This document shows positions 6,959-14,456 of a stretch of 28,949 nt of DNA, piece by piece. The stretch covers positions 1 to 28,949 of the forward strand of contig JBMNSQ010000007.1 of NCBI GenBank assembly GCA_050945275.1, given 5' to 3'. Positions within the stretch are counted from its first letter, which is position 1; every line of letters starts with the position of its first letter. The translations under genes were made by a program, and so were the position numbers. The notes under the pieces were generated by a model. The model made no database searches, was not told the origin of the DNA, and saw nothing but the letters and a program-made list of their open reading frames with translations. Source of the stretch: JAAYWY01 sp050945275 (lineage in GTDB: Bacteria; Bacillota; DTU030; DUMP01).

Positions 6959-7690
6959 TACGTACAAGGTGATAACTTCTTCTCTGAGTTCTCGGGCTGT
7001 ATTCCACGCTACTATCCGGTATCTCCCGGGCTCTACTTGTCGACCTGCACTGTCTACTTGGGGCCATTGTTCAGTAAAAACTAATGTTTCTCCGGGGCGA
7101 GCATGAATCCGTTGCACAGCCTGACTAAAGGCGCGGCCGTCTGACCAACGCCAGATAAGGCGATTATCCTGCCTTATTTCAAATTCGTAGCGTTGGCCGC
7201 TAAGATAGGTCAAGGTTTGAGTACGCCGACAAATATTGGTTTTAGTAAGTTTCATGGTGACCGGTGTGCCTCTTGGATACGTTGTACGGTCGGTGGACAA
7301 GGTGAGCCGGAAGCATTCTGTTTCAATCTTTTCTTCCGGAGGAGTAACTGGGCCGGAGGGGACATGTGGTATGCGAAGGCGTAGTCCAACATAAACCAAA
7401 CCTGGATTGGCATCGATGAGTTCTTCTACTGAAATACGATAGCGTCGGGCGATACTACTTAGTGTTTCACCTCGTTGTACCACATGGATAGTCTGTCCGG
7501 GACCAGGTGGGCGAGTAGACGGTGTTGTTGGCTGCGAAGGTTGTTCGATCGCAGCAATAACTAGTTCTTGACCGGGCATAATCTCAGTTGTAGTGAGATT
7601 ATTAAGGGTCATGATTTCTTGTTCGGATATACCAAAGAGACGAGAGATGCTCCACAAAGTATCTCCCGGCTGCACCACATAAATGGCCAT
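6947..7690 (-). CDS. two LysM domains plus BsuPI-type domain protein
   Basis: A 247-residue protein. LysM 1 (residues about 2-46: IYVVQPGDTLWSISRLFGIS) and LysM 2 (about 68-112: IHVVQRGETLSSIARRYRIS) are joined by a Pro/Thr-rich linker and followed by a BsuPI-like domain (about 125-247: SDRTTYPRGTPVTMKL, SGQRYEFEI). BsuPI is named after the Bacillus intracellular proteinase inhibitor; LysM binds peptidoglycan-type glycans. There is no signal peptide, so the protein may bind spore or cell-wall material from inside, as spore-coat LysM proteins do; that is inference. Start ATG 7690 has AAGGAGG just upstream. Confidence 0.85.
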   Translation of the reverse strand: MAIYVVQPGDTLWSISRLFGISEQEIMTLNNLTTTEIMPGQELVIAAIEQPSQPTTPSTRPPGPGQTIHVVQRGETLSSIARRYRISVEELIDANPGLVYVGLRLRIPHVPSGPVTPPEEKIETECFRLTLSTDRTTYPRGTPVTMKLTKTNICRRTQTLTYLSGQRYEFEIRQDNRLIWRWSDGRAFSQAVQRIHARPGETLVFTEQWPQVDSAGRQVEPGRYRIVAWNTARELREEVITLYVLIR

Positions 7691-7744
7691 GATTAAGCCT
7701 CCTTAATATCGGGTTTGTTTCATTGTATGCTGGAGGGACTTTAG

Positions 7745-7773
7745 TTGCCCAACCAAAAAGCCGAAAATATAAT
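7745..7773 (+). promoter_or_regulatory. sigma-A-type promoter for the ylbF-HAD-yjbQ-nrdJ run
   Basis: TTGCCC (7745-7750) and a perfect TATAAT (7768-7773) are separated by the optimal 17 bases. It lies in the 108-base divergent gap and precedes the ribosome site AGGAGG (7781-7786) of the next gene, giving a very short leader. Confidence 0.65.
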
Positions 7774-7798
7774 AAGGTGAAGGAGGTACACAGCACCG

Positions 7799-8164
7799 AT
7801 GGAAGTATATGATCAAGCGCATGCTCTGGCCCGTAGTTTGCGCAACTCTGATGCTTTTAGACGTTTGTTACAGGCGGAGGCCGCCCTGGTCAAAGAGCCG
7901 TCTAATTGGACAAAATTACAAGACGTGCGTCAAAAACAGATGCAAATTACTGCTCAGCAAATGGCCGGCGAACAGGTGGACCAGAAGCGAATTGATGCGC
8001 TCAATAACATGATGCAAGCGTTACTTATGAACTCGCAAATTCGGGACTACTTACAAGCAGAAGAACGTTTTGCCCAGCTATTAGCCGACGTACAAAAAAT
8101 AATCGGCGAAGTAGTGCAGGAGCTAAAGATACTTACGGATAACAAAGGCAAGGAGGGGGTTTAA
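7799..8164 (+). CDS. YlbF/YmcA/YheA (DUF964) family protein
   Basis: A 121-residue, mostly helical protein of the YlbF/DUF964 family. Typical features: a short N-terminal helix (MEVYDQAHALARSLRNSDAF), the heptad-like middle, and the NSQIRDYLQAEERFAQLL segment near the end. Bacillus members YlbF and YmcA form a complex with YaaT that affects RNase Y, competence and sporulation; this protein is nearer in length to the unassigned YheA. ATG 7799 follows AGGAGG (7781-7786) at a slightly long spacing of 12. It is first in a run with the HAD phosphatase gene four bases downstream. Confidence 0.85.
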   Translation: MEVYDQAHALARSLRNSDAFRRLLQAEAALVKEPSNWTKLQDVRQKQMQITAQQMAGEQVDQKRIDALNNMMQALLMNSQIRDYLQAEERFAQLLADVQKIIGEVVQELKILTDNKGKEGV

Positions 8165-8168
8165 GGGT

Positions 8169-8891
8169 TTGACTTCCAGCCAACCGATTAAAACTCTATT
8201 GTTTGATCTTGACGGAACCCTTATTAAGCTGGATATGGACCAGTTTTTACCCAAGTACTTTAAAGCGTTGGGAAAGCACTGTGCACGCAATATCGACCCT
8301 AAGTTGCTGGTTGAATTTATTCTAAAATCGATCGAAGCCATGATCACGAGCTTGGACTTTACGCTCACTAATCAGCAGGTATTCGAGCAAGATTTTCTAA
8401 TACGCTCGGGATTAACAGCTGACGTAGTACTACCTTTGTTTGATTCCTTTTATCAAGAGGTGTTTCCCAGTTTAGCGGGGCAGGAAGTGCAAAATCCTGC
8501 TGGTATAGAGGCGGTTAAGTTAGCTGTTAATCATGGATTGGAAGTGGTGGTGGCTACTAATCCGGTATTTCCGTTAACTGCTATTCGCCAGCGCCTTATT
8601 TGGGGCGGGTTGCAGGATATACCGTTTACTCTGGTCACAGCCTATGAAAACATGCATTCTTGCAAACCGTCTCTGGAGTATTATCGGGAAATACTGACTA
8701 TGCTCGGCCGAAGGCCGGAAGAATGTTGGATGGTGGGCAATGACATGGCTGAAGACATGGTAGCCGGCGAATTGGGCCTAAATACGTTTTTGGTTGAAGA
8801 TTACCTTATTGCCAGCTCGGATCAGTATACCCCAACGCGCATTGGTCGAATGACGGATCTACCAAAGTTCGTAGCTAGTCTTATTTCCTGA
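8169..8891 (+). CDS. HAD-superfamily hydrolase
   Basis: A 240-residue haloacid-dehalogenase-type phosphatase with all four motifs: I, LLFDLDGTL (nucleophile Asp about residue 13); II, VVVATNP; III, the lysine in SCKPSLEYY; IV, WMVGNDMAEDMVAG. A helical cap sits between motifs I and II. The substrate cannot be told. Start TTG 8169 lies four bases after the ylbF-like gene and is served by the AAGGAGGGGG run at the end of that gene, which suggests translational coupling. Confidence 0.85.
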   Translation: MTSSQPIKTLLFDLDGTLIKLDMDQFLPKYFKALGKHCARNIDPKLLVEFILKSIEAMITSLDFTLTNQQVFEQDFLIRSGLTADVVLPLFDSFYQEVFPSLAGQEVQNPAGIEAVKLAVNHGLEVVVATNPVFPLTAIRQRLIWGGLQDIPFTLVTAYENMHSCKPSLEYYREILTMLGRRPEECWMVGNDMAEDMVAGELGLNTFLVEDYLIASSDQYTPTRIGRMTDLPKFVASLIS

Positions 8892-8958
8892 TGGAAGGAA
8901 CACGGACTAGAGGTGTGGAATATTAACCACGAATAAAGGGCAAATACAGGGGTTGGGG

Positions 8959-9369
8959 GTGGATTGCCTGTTTGAGGTATTGACTGTTAGGACAAGTACC
9001 AGCAGTGAATTTGTCGATATTACCTCCCAGCTCTCCTCTCTGGTGGCGAAAAATGGAATTAGGGACGGGGTGTGTTATGTTTTTGTCCCTCATACCACGG
9101 CTGGTATTACTGTGAATGAAAACTGTGACCCTAATGTAGTACGTGATATCGATGCTACACTTACCCAGTTGGTACCTCGTTTAGGTAGTTATCTTCATAG
9201 CGAAGGTAATAGTGCAGCTCATATTAAAGCTAGCTTAGTAGGTTCAACGGTTACTTTACTTATAAATGAGGGAGCCCTGGCTTTGGGCCAATGGCAAGGG
9301 GTTTATTTTTGCGAGTTTGATGGGCCACGAACGCGCCGGCTAATGGTCCGCCTGGCGGGCCTACCTTAA
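8959..9369 (+). CDS. YjbQ/UPF0047 family protein
   Basis: About 136 residues. The conserved run VFVPHTTAGITVNENCDP, then HSEGNSAAHIKASLVG, and the ending GQWQGVYFCEFDGPR are the hallmark of the YjbQ (UPF0047) family, in which His and other polar residues line a putative active site; weak thiamin-phosphate synthase activity has been reported for E. coli YjbQ. GTG 8959 is preferred because AGGGG at 8948-8952 is six bases upstream, but TTG 8953 in the same frame is also possible. It is located between the HAD gene and nrdJ, plus strand. Confidence 0.9.
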   Translation: MDCLFEVLTVRTSTSSEFVDITSQLSSLVAKNGIRDGVCYVFVPHTTAGITVNENCDPNVVRDIDATLTQLVPRLGSYLHSEGNSAAHIKASLVGSTVTLLINEGALALGQWQGVYFCEFDGPRTRRLMVRLAGLP

Positions 9370-9401
9370 AATGCAGGTGGTAACGAGGAGGAACCATATT
9401 G

Positions 9402-12400
9402 ATGTCAATTGAACCCCAGTTTACAGCTAATGCGCTTACCGTGCTTCAGCGTCGTTACTTAAAACGAGGCGAGGAAGGCGAAATATTAGAGACACCACGT
9501 CAAATGCTGGAACGTGTAGCCAGACACGTAGCCGGTGCCGAAATGCTTTATGATCGTGAGGCGGATGTAGAGGACTTAGCTAATAAATTTTATAATCTGA
9601 TGGCACGATTAGAATTTATGCCCAATTCACCTACTTTGATGAATGCCGGACGGGAGCTAGGGCAATTATCGGCCTGCTTTGTGTTGCCGGTTGAAGACTC
9701 CATGGAGAGTATTTTTGAAGCGATTAAAAACACGGCTCTTATTCACAAGAGTGGTGGTGGAACGGGATTTTCGTTTTCTCGCATTAGACCCCACAATGAT
9801 GTGGTTATGTCGACCAAGGGTATCTCCAGCGGCCCGCTTTCCTTCATGCGTGTGTTCGATGTGGCTACAGAAACTATAAAGCAAGGTGGCACCCGGCGAG
9901 GGGCTAATATGGCTATTTTAAGGGTTGATCATCCCGATATTATCGACTTTATAACCGCTAAGCAAAAGGAAGGCGTTTTGACCAACTTTAATCTATCGGT
10001 GGGTCTGACTGAAGAATTTATGGCCGCAGTTAAGGAAGGGCGCGATTATCCACTGATTAATCCTCGAACAGAGCGGGAAGTCAGACGTTTGCCGGCAAAA
10101 AAGGTCTTTGATTTAATTGTTAATATGGCATGGTCAAGCGGCGAGCCAGGGATTGTCTTCTTAGATCGACTCAACCGGGATAATCCCACCCCTGCTCTGG
10201 GTGCTATTGAGAGCACGAATCCATGTGTTACCGGTGATACCTGGGTGTTGACGAACCAAGGACCGCGTCAAGTTAAGGAACTGGTGGGCAAACCGTTTAC
10301 TGCGATAGTAAACGGGAAAGAATACGCAAGCGCCAAGAACGGTTTTTTCTCGACCGGAAAAAAGACAGTATTTGATCTAACTACAAAAGAAGGTTATAAC
10401 CTTAAGCTGACAGCTAACCATAGGCTCTGCCAAGTGATAAAAAAGTCCAGAGATAGACTTATTTGTGATTGGATACCCGTTGGTAAACTCCGACCAGGAG
10501 ATAAGGTCGTTCTAAACAACCATCGCCGTGGAAACAGATGGGCCGGGGATCTGTCACAAGAAGAAGGATATCTACTGGGGTTATTGTTAGGGGACGGAGT
10601 ACTTAAAGAGGAAGCGGCCGTGCTTTCCGTGTGGGCGGGAAAAGAAGCAGTAGGTCAGGACTCTTTGTCACCAGTTATGCAGGCAGCTTTGGATGCAGCT
10701 CTTGATTTGCCCCACCGAGCTGATTTTAGCGGTTGGATGCCCGTAGCTGGTCGTAACGAGTTTCGCCTTAAGTCAGCCAGTTTACGGGAACTAGCCAACA
10801 AAATCGGATGGCGTCCTGGTGCCAAAACCCAAACTTTCCTACTGGAACGGATGTCTTCTGATGGATATTGCGGCTTTTTGCGCGGTTTGTTCGATAGTGA
10901 TGGTTCCGTCCAGGGAACCCAAACTAAGGGTGTAAGTGTAAGATTGGCCCAAAGCAACTTACAGCTATTGCAGGCGGTACAGCGGATGCTGCTACGCTTA
11001 GGTATTGCTAGTACTATTTACCAAGAGCGACGTCCGGCGATGTGGCGTTTGTTACCTAACGGACGAGGGGGCAAGAAACTTTATTGGACGCAGGCTCAAC
11101 ATGAGCTGGTTATCTCCAATGACAACCTGGAAGTATTTGATAATGTGGTAGGCTTTCAAAATCAGACAAAAGCAAACCGGCTACATCAACTGCAGGGGTT
11201 CTATCGGCGTCGACTTAATAGGGAGCGGTTTGTCGCTACTATTGCTAATATCTCACAAGTTGGCACCGAAGAGGTGTATGATGTTCAGATCCCAGGCGTT
11301 AATGCCTTTGATGCTAACGGATTTTATGCTCACAACTGCGGCGAGCAACCGCTTCTACCGTACGAGAGTTGTAACTTAGGTTCTATTAATTTGAGCTTGA
11401 TGGTGCGTCCCGGTAAAGATGGCCTGGAGTTGGACTGGGAACGCTTGAGTGAGGTAACGGATCTGGCGGTTCATTTTTTGGATAACGTCATTGATGTAAA
11501 CCGATACCCATTACCACAGATTGAGGAAATGACAAAAGGCAACCGGAAAATAGGACTAGGTATTATGGGGTTTGCCGATTTACTAATTAAACTCGGTATT
11601 CCTTATGATAGCGAGCAGGCAGTGGAAATAGCACGAAATATTATGGGTTTTATCCATAGATCTGCGCGGGCAGCATCCGTCAGGTTAGCTGAACAAAGAG
11701 GTCCTTTCCCCAATTGGGAAAAAAGTATTTACAGTGGACAGATGGAGATTCGCAATGCTACCTTGACCACCATTGCTCCCACAGGCACTATTTCTATCAT
11801 AGCCGGCACATCCAGTGGTATTGAGCCCTTGTTCGCGCTGGCTTATGTGCGTAACGTTCTAAACGATGATGAACTGCCGGAACTACACCCCGCCTTTTTG
11901 GATGTAGCCAAAAAACGAGGCTTTTACAGTCCGGCAATGATTCAACGTTTAATGGAAACAGGTAGTGTCCGTAGTCTCGAGGGGATACCGGAGGATATCC
12001 AGGCGGTATTCGCTACCGCTCATGATATTAGCCCTGAGTGGCACATAAGAATGCAAGCTGCTTTTCAGGAATACACTGACAATGCCGTTTCTAAGACGGT
12101 GAATTTTCGCCACGAAGCTACCGTAGAAGATGTAAGTCGGGTTTATCAATTAGCATTTGATTTAGGTTGTAAAGGTGTTACTATTTATCGCGATCGTAGC
12201 CGGAGCAAACAAGTGCTTAATCTAACTGATGCTAATAAAAAAGAGTCGGCCACAGTGCTAACTCCGCGTCCACGGCCGTGTGTTACATCTGGAACTACTG
12301 AAAAAGTAAAGACTGGTTGTGGTAACTTATATGTAACAGTGAACCGAGATGAACATGGTATTTGCGAGGTGTTTACCAGCACGGGTAAAGCTGGAGGATG

Positions 12401-12740
12401 CCCTTCACAGTCTGAAGCTACCGCTCGATTAGTGTCCTTGGCTTTGCGCTCCGGTGTGGACATCAATGCTATTATCAACCAGCTTAAGGGTATTCGCTGT
12501 CTATCAACCGTATCGCGCAAGAATGGGGACATCATCAAAGTGTTGTCCTGTCCGGACGCGATCGGTAAGTCCATAGAAAAAAACCTTAATTTGGGCAGTG
12601 TCACTAATTTTTTAGGCAACAAGGCTGGCGGTGTCGAGTTGAAGGTAAGTGTAGTTGAATGTCCTGATTGTGGTAGCAATTTGGAGCACTCTAGCGGTTG
12701 CGTTGTCTGCCCCGCTTGTGGGTATTCCAAATGCAATTAA
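9402..12740 (+). CDS. nrdJ: adenosylcobalamin-dependent (class II) ribonucleoside-diphosphate reductase, intein-containing
   Basis: The 1112-residue precursor equals a 741-residue NrdJ plus a 371-residue intein. Class II reductases make deoxyribonucleotides using B12 and no oxygen. Seen: EFMPNSPTLMNAGRELGQLSACFVLPV, with a redox cysteine; HKSGGGTGFSFSRIRP; the split active-site motif NP|CGEQPLLPYESCNLGSINL (the first Cys is the radical-carrying one by analogy to the family); TIAPTGTISIIAGTSSGIEP; a TSCPD-type domain near GGCPSQSEATARLV; and a C-terminal CPDCG...CPACG cysteine cluster likely to regenerate the active site. Start ATG 9402 has AGGAGG 9 bases upstream. No second subunit gene is needed or seen. 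Confidence 0.96.
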   Translation: MSIEPQFTANALTVLQRRYLKRGEEGEILETPRQMLERVARHVAGAEMLYDREADVEDLANKFYNLMARLEFMPNSPTLMNAGRELGQLSACFVLPVEDSMESIFEAIKNTALIHKSGGGTGFSFSRIRPHNDVVMSTKGISSGPLSFMRVFDVATETIKQGGTRRGANMAILRVDHPDIIDFITAKQKEGVLTNFNLSVGLTEEFMAAVKEGRDYPLINPRTEREVRRLPAKKVFDLIVNMAWSSGEPGIVFLDRLNRDNPTPALGAIESTNPCVTGDTWVLTNQGPRQVKELVGKPFTAIVNGKEYASAKNGFFSTGKKTVFDLTTKEGYNLKLTANHRLCQVIKKSRDRLICDWIPVGKLRPGDKVVLNNHRRGNRWAGDLSQEEGYLLGLLLGDGVLKEEAAVLSVWAGKEAVGQDSLSPVMQAALDAALDLPHRADFSGWMPVAGRNEFRLKSASLRELANKIGWRPGAKTQTFLLERMSSDGYCGFLRGLFDSDGSVQGTQTKGVSVRLAQSNLQLLQAVQRMLLRLGIASTIYQERRPAMWRLLPNGRGGKKLYWTQAQHELVISNDNLEVFDNVVGFQNQTKANRLHQLQGFYRRRLNRERFVATIANISQVGTEEVYDVQIPGVNAFDANGFYAHNCGEQPLLPYESCNLGSINLSLMVRPGKDGLELDWERLSEVTDLAVHFLDNVIDVNRYPLPQIEEMTKGNRKIGLGIMGFADLLIKLGIPYDSEQAVEIARNIMGFIHRSARAASVRLAEQRGPFPNWEKSIYSGQMEIRNATLTTIAPTGTISIIAGTSSGIEPLFALAYVRNVLNDDELPELHPAFLDVAKKRGFYSPAMIQRLMETGSVRSLEGIPEDIQAVFATAHDISPEWHIRMQAAFQEYTDNAVSKTVNFRHEATVEDVSRVYQLAFDLGCKGVTIYRDRSRSKQVLNLTDANKKESATVLTPRPRPCVTSGTTEKVKTGCGNLYVTVNRDEHGICEVFTSTGKAGGCPSQSEATARLVSLALRSGVDINAIINQLKGIRCLSTVSRKNGDIIKVLSCPDAIGKSIEKNLNLGSVTNFLGNKAGGVELKVSVVECPDCGSNLEHSSGCVVCPACGYSKCN
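10224..11336 (+). mobile_element. intein with LAGLIDADG homing endonuclease inside NrdJ
   Basis: An in-frame 371-residue insertion relative to NrdJ. N-terminal block A begins with Cys (CVTGDTWVLTNQG), block B is LKLTANHRLCQV with the TxxH motif, the endonuclease motifs are YLLGLLLGDGV (first) and FLRGLFDSDGS (second), each with its acidic residue, block F is VYDVQIPGVNAFDANG, and block G ends in FYAHN followed by Cys+1. All residues needed for cysteine-type splicing (Cys1, block B His, penultimate His, terminal Asn, Cys+1) are present, so both splicing and homing activity look intact. Joining restores NP-CGEQPLLPYE. Confidence 0.95.
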
Positions 12741-12760
12741 AAACAAAGGGAGGGCTTTAT

Positions 12761-13957
12761 TTGCGACTAGCAGCTAGAGCAAAAAACATTGGTGCATCCC
12801 CAACTTTAGCCATGAATGCTCGGGCCACGGACATGAAAAGACAAGGCATTGACATCTTATCCTTCACTGTGGGTGAGCCGGACTTTAACACCCCTGAACA
12901 TATTGCGGCGGCTGGTATCGATGCTATTAAAACTGGGTTTACTCGCTATACGCCAGCAGCTGGAATACCTGAACTTAAAGAAGCTATTTGCTTTAAACTA
13001 AAGCGAGATAACGGGCTTGTTTACGAGCCGGCTGACATAGTAGTATCTAATGGCGCTAAGCACTCCATTTACAACGCGTTGCAGGCTTTAATTGAAGACG
13101 GCGATGAAGTTATTATCCCTACTCCTTATTGGGTTAGTTATACGGAAATGGTTAAGCTAAATGGCGGTAAGCCGGTTATTATTCCGACTACGGCCGAAGA
13201 TGGGTTTAAGTTAACTCCGGAACAACTTAGAGCCCATGTTACTGACCGCACCAAGGCTATATTTATTAATTCTCCCAACAACCCCACAGGAGCGGTTTAC
13301 TCACGTACTGAATTGGAACAGCTGGCCAATATACTGGTACCGCGCGGTGTGGTAATTATAGCTGATGAGGTATACGAGAAGCTGCTTTATGACGGCGCTG
13401 TCTTTACTAGTGCTGCTGCTTTAGGACCGGAAGTGAAAGACTTAACGGTTACCATCAATGGGGTATCTAAGACTTATGCTATGACCGGTTGGCGGATTGG
13501 TTATGCAGCCGCCCCGAGGGCATTAGCTAAAGCAATGGCCAATATTCAAAGCCACGCGACTTCAAACCCGAATTCAATAGCCCAAAAAGCAGCTGCGGTT
13601 GCGCTAATAGGCGATCAACAACCAGTCGCAGATATGCTGACCGAATTTACTCGTCGTCGTGAGCGAATGGTCGGGCTCATTAACGACATCCCGGGACTCA
13701 GCTGTCGCAAGCCAGAAGGGGCTTTCTATGTTTTTGCCGATGCTTCGGCCTTGTTTGGTAAGAGCATTCGGGGACAAGAAATAAAGGGATCAGTGGATTT
13801 GGCGGAACTACTGCTTACCGAAGCCCATGTGGCGCTGGTGCCAGGGGCAGCCTTTGGTGATGATAGTTTCATCCGTTTCTCCTACGCTACCTCCCTTGAC
13901 GTCATAGAAAAGGGGTTAGCTCGGGTAAAAGACGTACTGGCTGAAGCTATCGGCTAA
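12761..13957 (+). CDS. pyridoxal-phosphate aminotransferase, probable aspartate aminotransferase
   Basis: About 398 residues, class I/II fold-type I aminotransferase of the prokaryotic Ib aspartate-transaminase group. Seen: FTVGEPDFNTPEHI, SNGAKHSIYNAL, PTPYWVSYTEMVKL, INSPNNPTGAVYS, IIADEVYEKLLYDG, the PLP lysine in GVSKTYAMTGWRIGYAAAP, and the C-terminal RFSYATS with the carboxylate-binding Arg. It interconverts aspartate/2-oxoglutarate and oxaloacetate/glutamate. Start TTG 12761 has GGGAGGG six bases upstream and fits the family N-terminus (LAARAKNIGASPTLAM); a longer in-frame ATG at 12698 would overlap nrdJ by 43 bases. Substrate preference is inferred from similarity. Confidence 0.9.
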   Translation: MRLAARAKNIGASPTLAMNARATDMKRQGIDILSFTVGEPDFNTPEHIAAAGIDAIKTGFTRYTPAAGIPELKEAICFKLKRDNGLVYEPADIVVSNGAKHSIYNALQALIEDGDEVIIPTPYWVSYTEMVKLNGGKPVIIPTTAEDGFKLTPEQLRAHVTDRTKAIFINSPNNPTGAVYSRTELEQLANILVPRGVVIIADEVYEKLLYDGAVFTSAAALGPEVKDLTVTINGVSKTYAMTGWRIGYAAAPRALAKAMANIQSHATSNPNSIAQKAAAVALIGDQQPVADMLTEFTRRRERMVGLINDIPGLSCRKPEGAFYVFADASALFGKSIRGQEIKGSVDLAELLLTEAHVALVPGAAFGDDSFIRFSYATSLDVIEKGLARVKDVLAEAIG

Positions 13958-14037
13958 GATCTTATTGTTATACCCAAGATTTACCATTTTATAATTGAGA
14001 TTAAGTAAAAGCCGTGTCAATGGGAAGGATGAACAAA

Positions 14038-14397
14038 ATGCCCGGCCTCTGGCGCAGAATTCATAAGATGATTGGTAAAGACAAGGAAAATGACATTTTC
14101 GAGAACAATACAGATTGGCTTGATCAGTCTCTTTCCCCAGAGGTGCGGGTAGTAGTACGCCGCCCACGTTCTTTTGCCGAGAGTGAGTCCATTGCTGCTA
14201 TGGTGAAAAATGGGCAGGCTGTAGTAGTAAATTTAGAAGGGGTGCCTGCCCAGACGGCTCAGCGGTTGGTAGATTATTTAAGTGGAGCTACTTACGCTAT
14301 TGACGGAAACATGGAAAAGATAGGGATGGGCATGTTTTTGTTTGCCCCGCCAGAAGTTAATATACATGTAAGGGACCTTTTTGGAGTAGGTGATTGA
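14038..14397 (+). CDS. sepF: cell division protein SepF
   Basis: About 119 residues. The conserved DUF552 core is clear: VVVRRPRSFAESESIAAMVKNGQAVVVNLEGVPAQTAQRLVDYLSGATYAIDGNMEKIG, ending in MFLFAPPEVNI. SepF bundles FtsZ filaments and anchors them to the membrane. Choosing ATG 14038 gives MPGLWRRIHKMIG, a short amphipathic membrane-binding helix as expected; GGAAGG at 14022-14027 is its ribosome site. In-frame GTG/ATG codons upstream (14014-14029) are less suitable. In most Firmicutes sepF sits in the ylm cluster near divIVA; here it lies between an aminotransferase gene and dnaE. Confidence 0.93.
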   Translation: MPGLWRRIHKMIGKDKENDIFENNTDWLDQSLSPEVRVVVRRPRSFAESESIAAMVKNGQAVVVNLEGVPAQTAQRLVDYLSGATYAIDGNMEKIGMGMFLFAPPEVNIHVRDLFGVGD

Positions 14398-14422
14398 AAA
14401 GGGAAATGAGTCTTGGATGTGG

Positions 14423-14456
14423 AATACCTCCTGCAGTACGGCAGGGGGTATTTTTT
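14423..14456 (+). terminator. intrinsic terminator-type hairpin that also holds the dnaE ribosome site
   Basis: AATACCTCCTGC (14423-14434) pairs fully with GCAGGGGGTATT (14441-14452), one pair being T-G, around the loop AGTACG, and the T-run extends to 14456. This is the shape of a rho-independent terminator 26 bases after the sepF stop. The right arm contains AGGGGG (14443-14448), the only good ribosome site for dnaE ATG 14457. Folding would both stop transcription and hide the site. Confidence 0.75.

Noticed and set aside
10224..11336. A frameshift or gene fusion in nrdJ
   Set aside because: The extra length is fully explained by a complete intein with all splicing blocks in frame.
12185..12736. 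A 183-residue minus-strand frame
   Set aside because: It is antisense to the nrdJ C-terminal domain, with no motif of its own.
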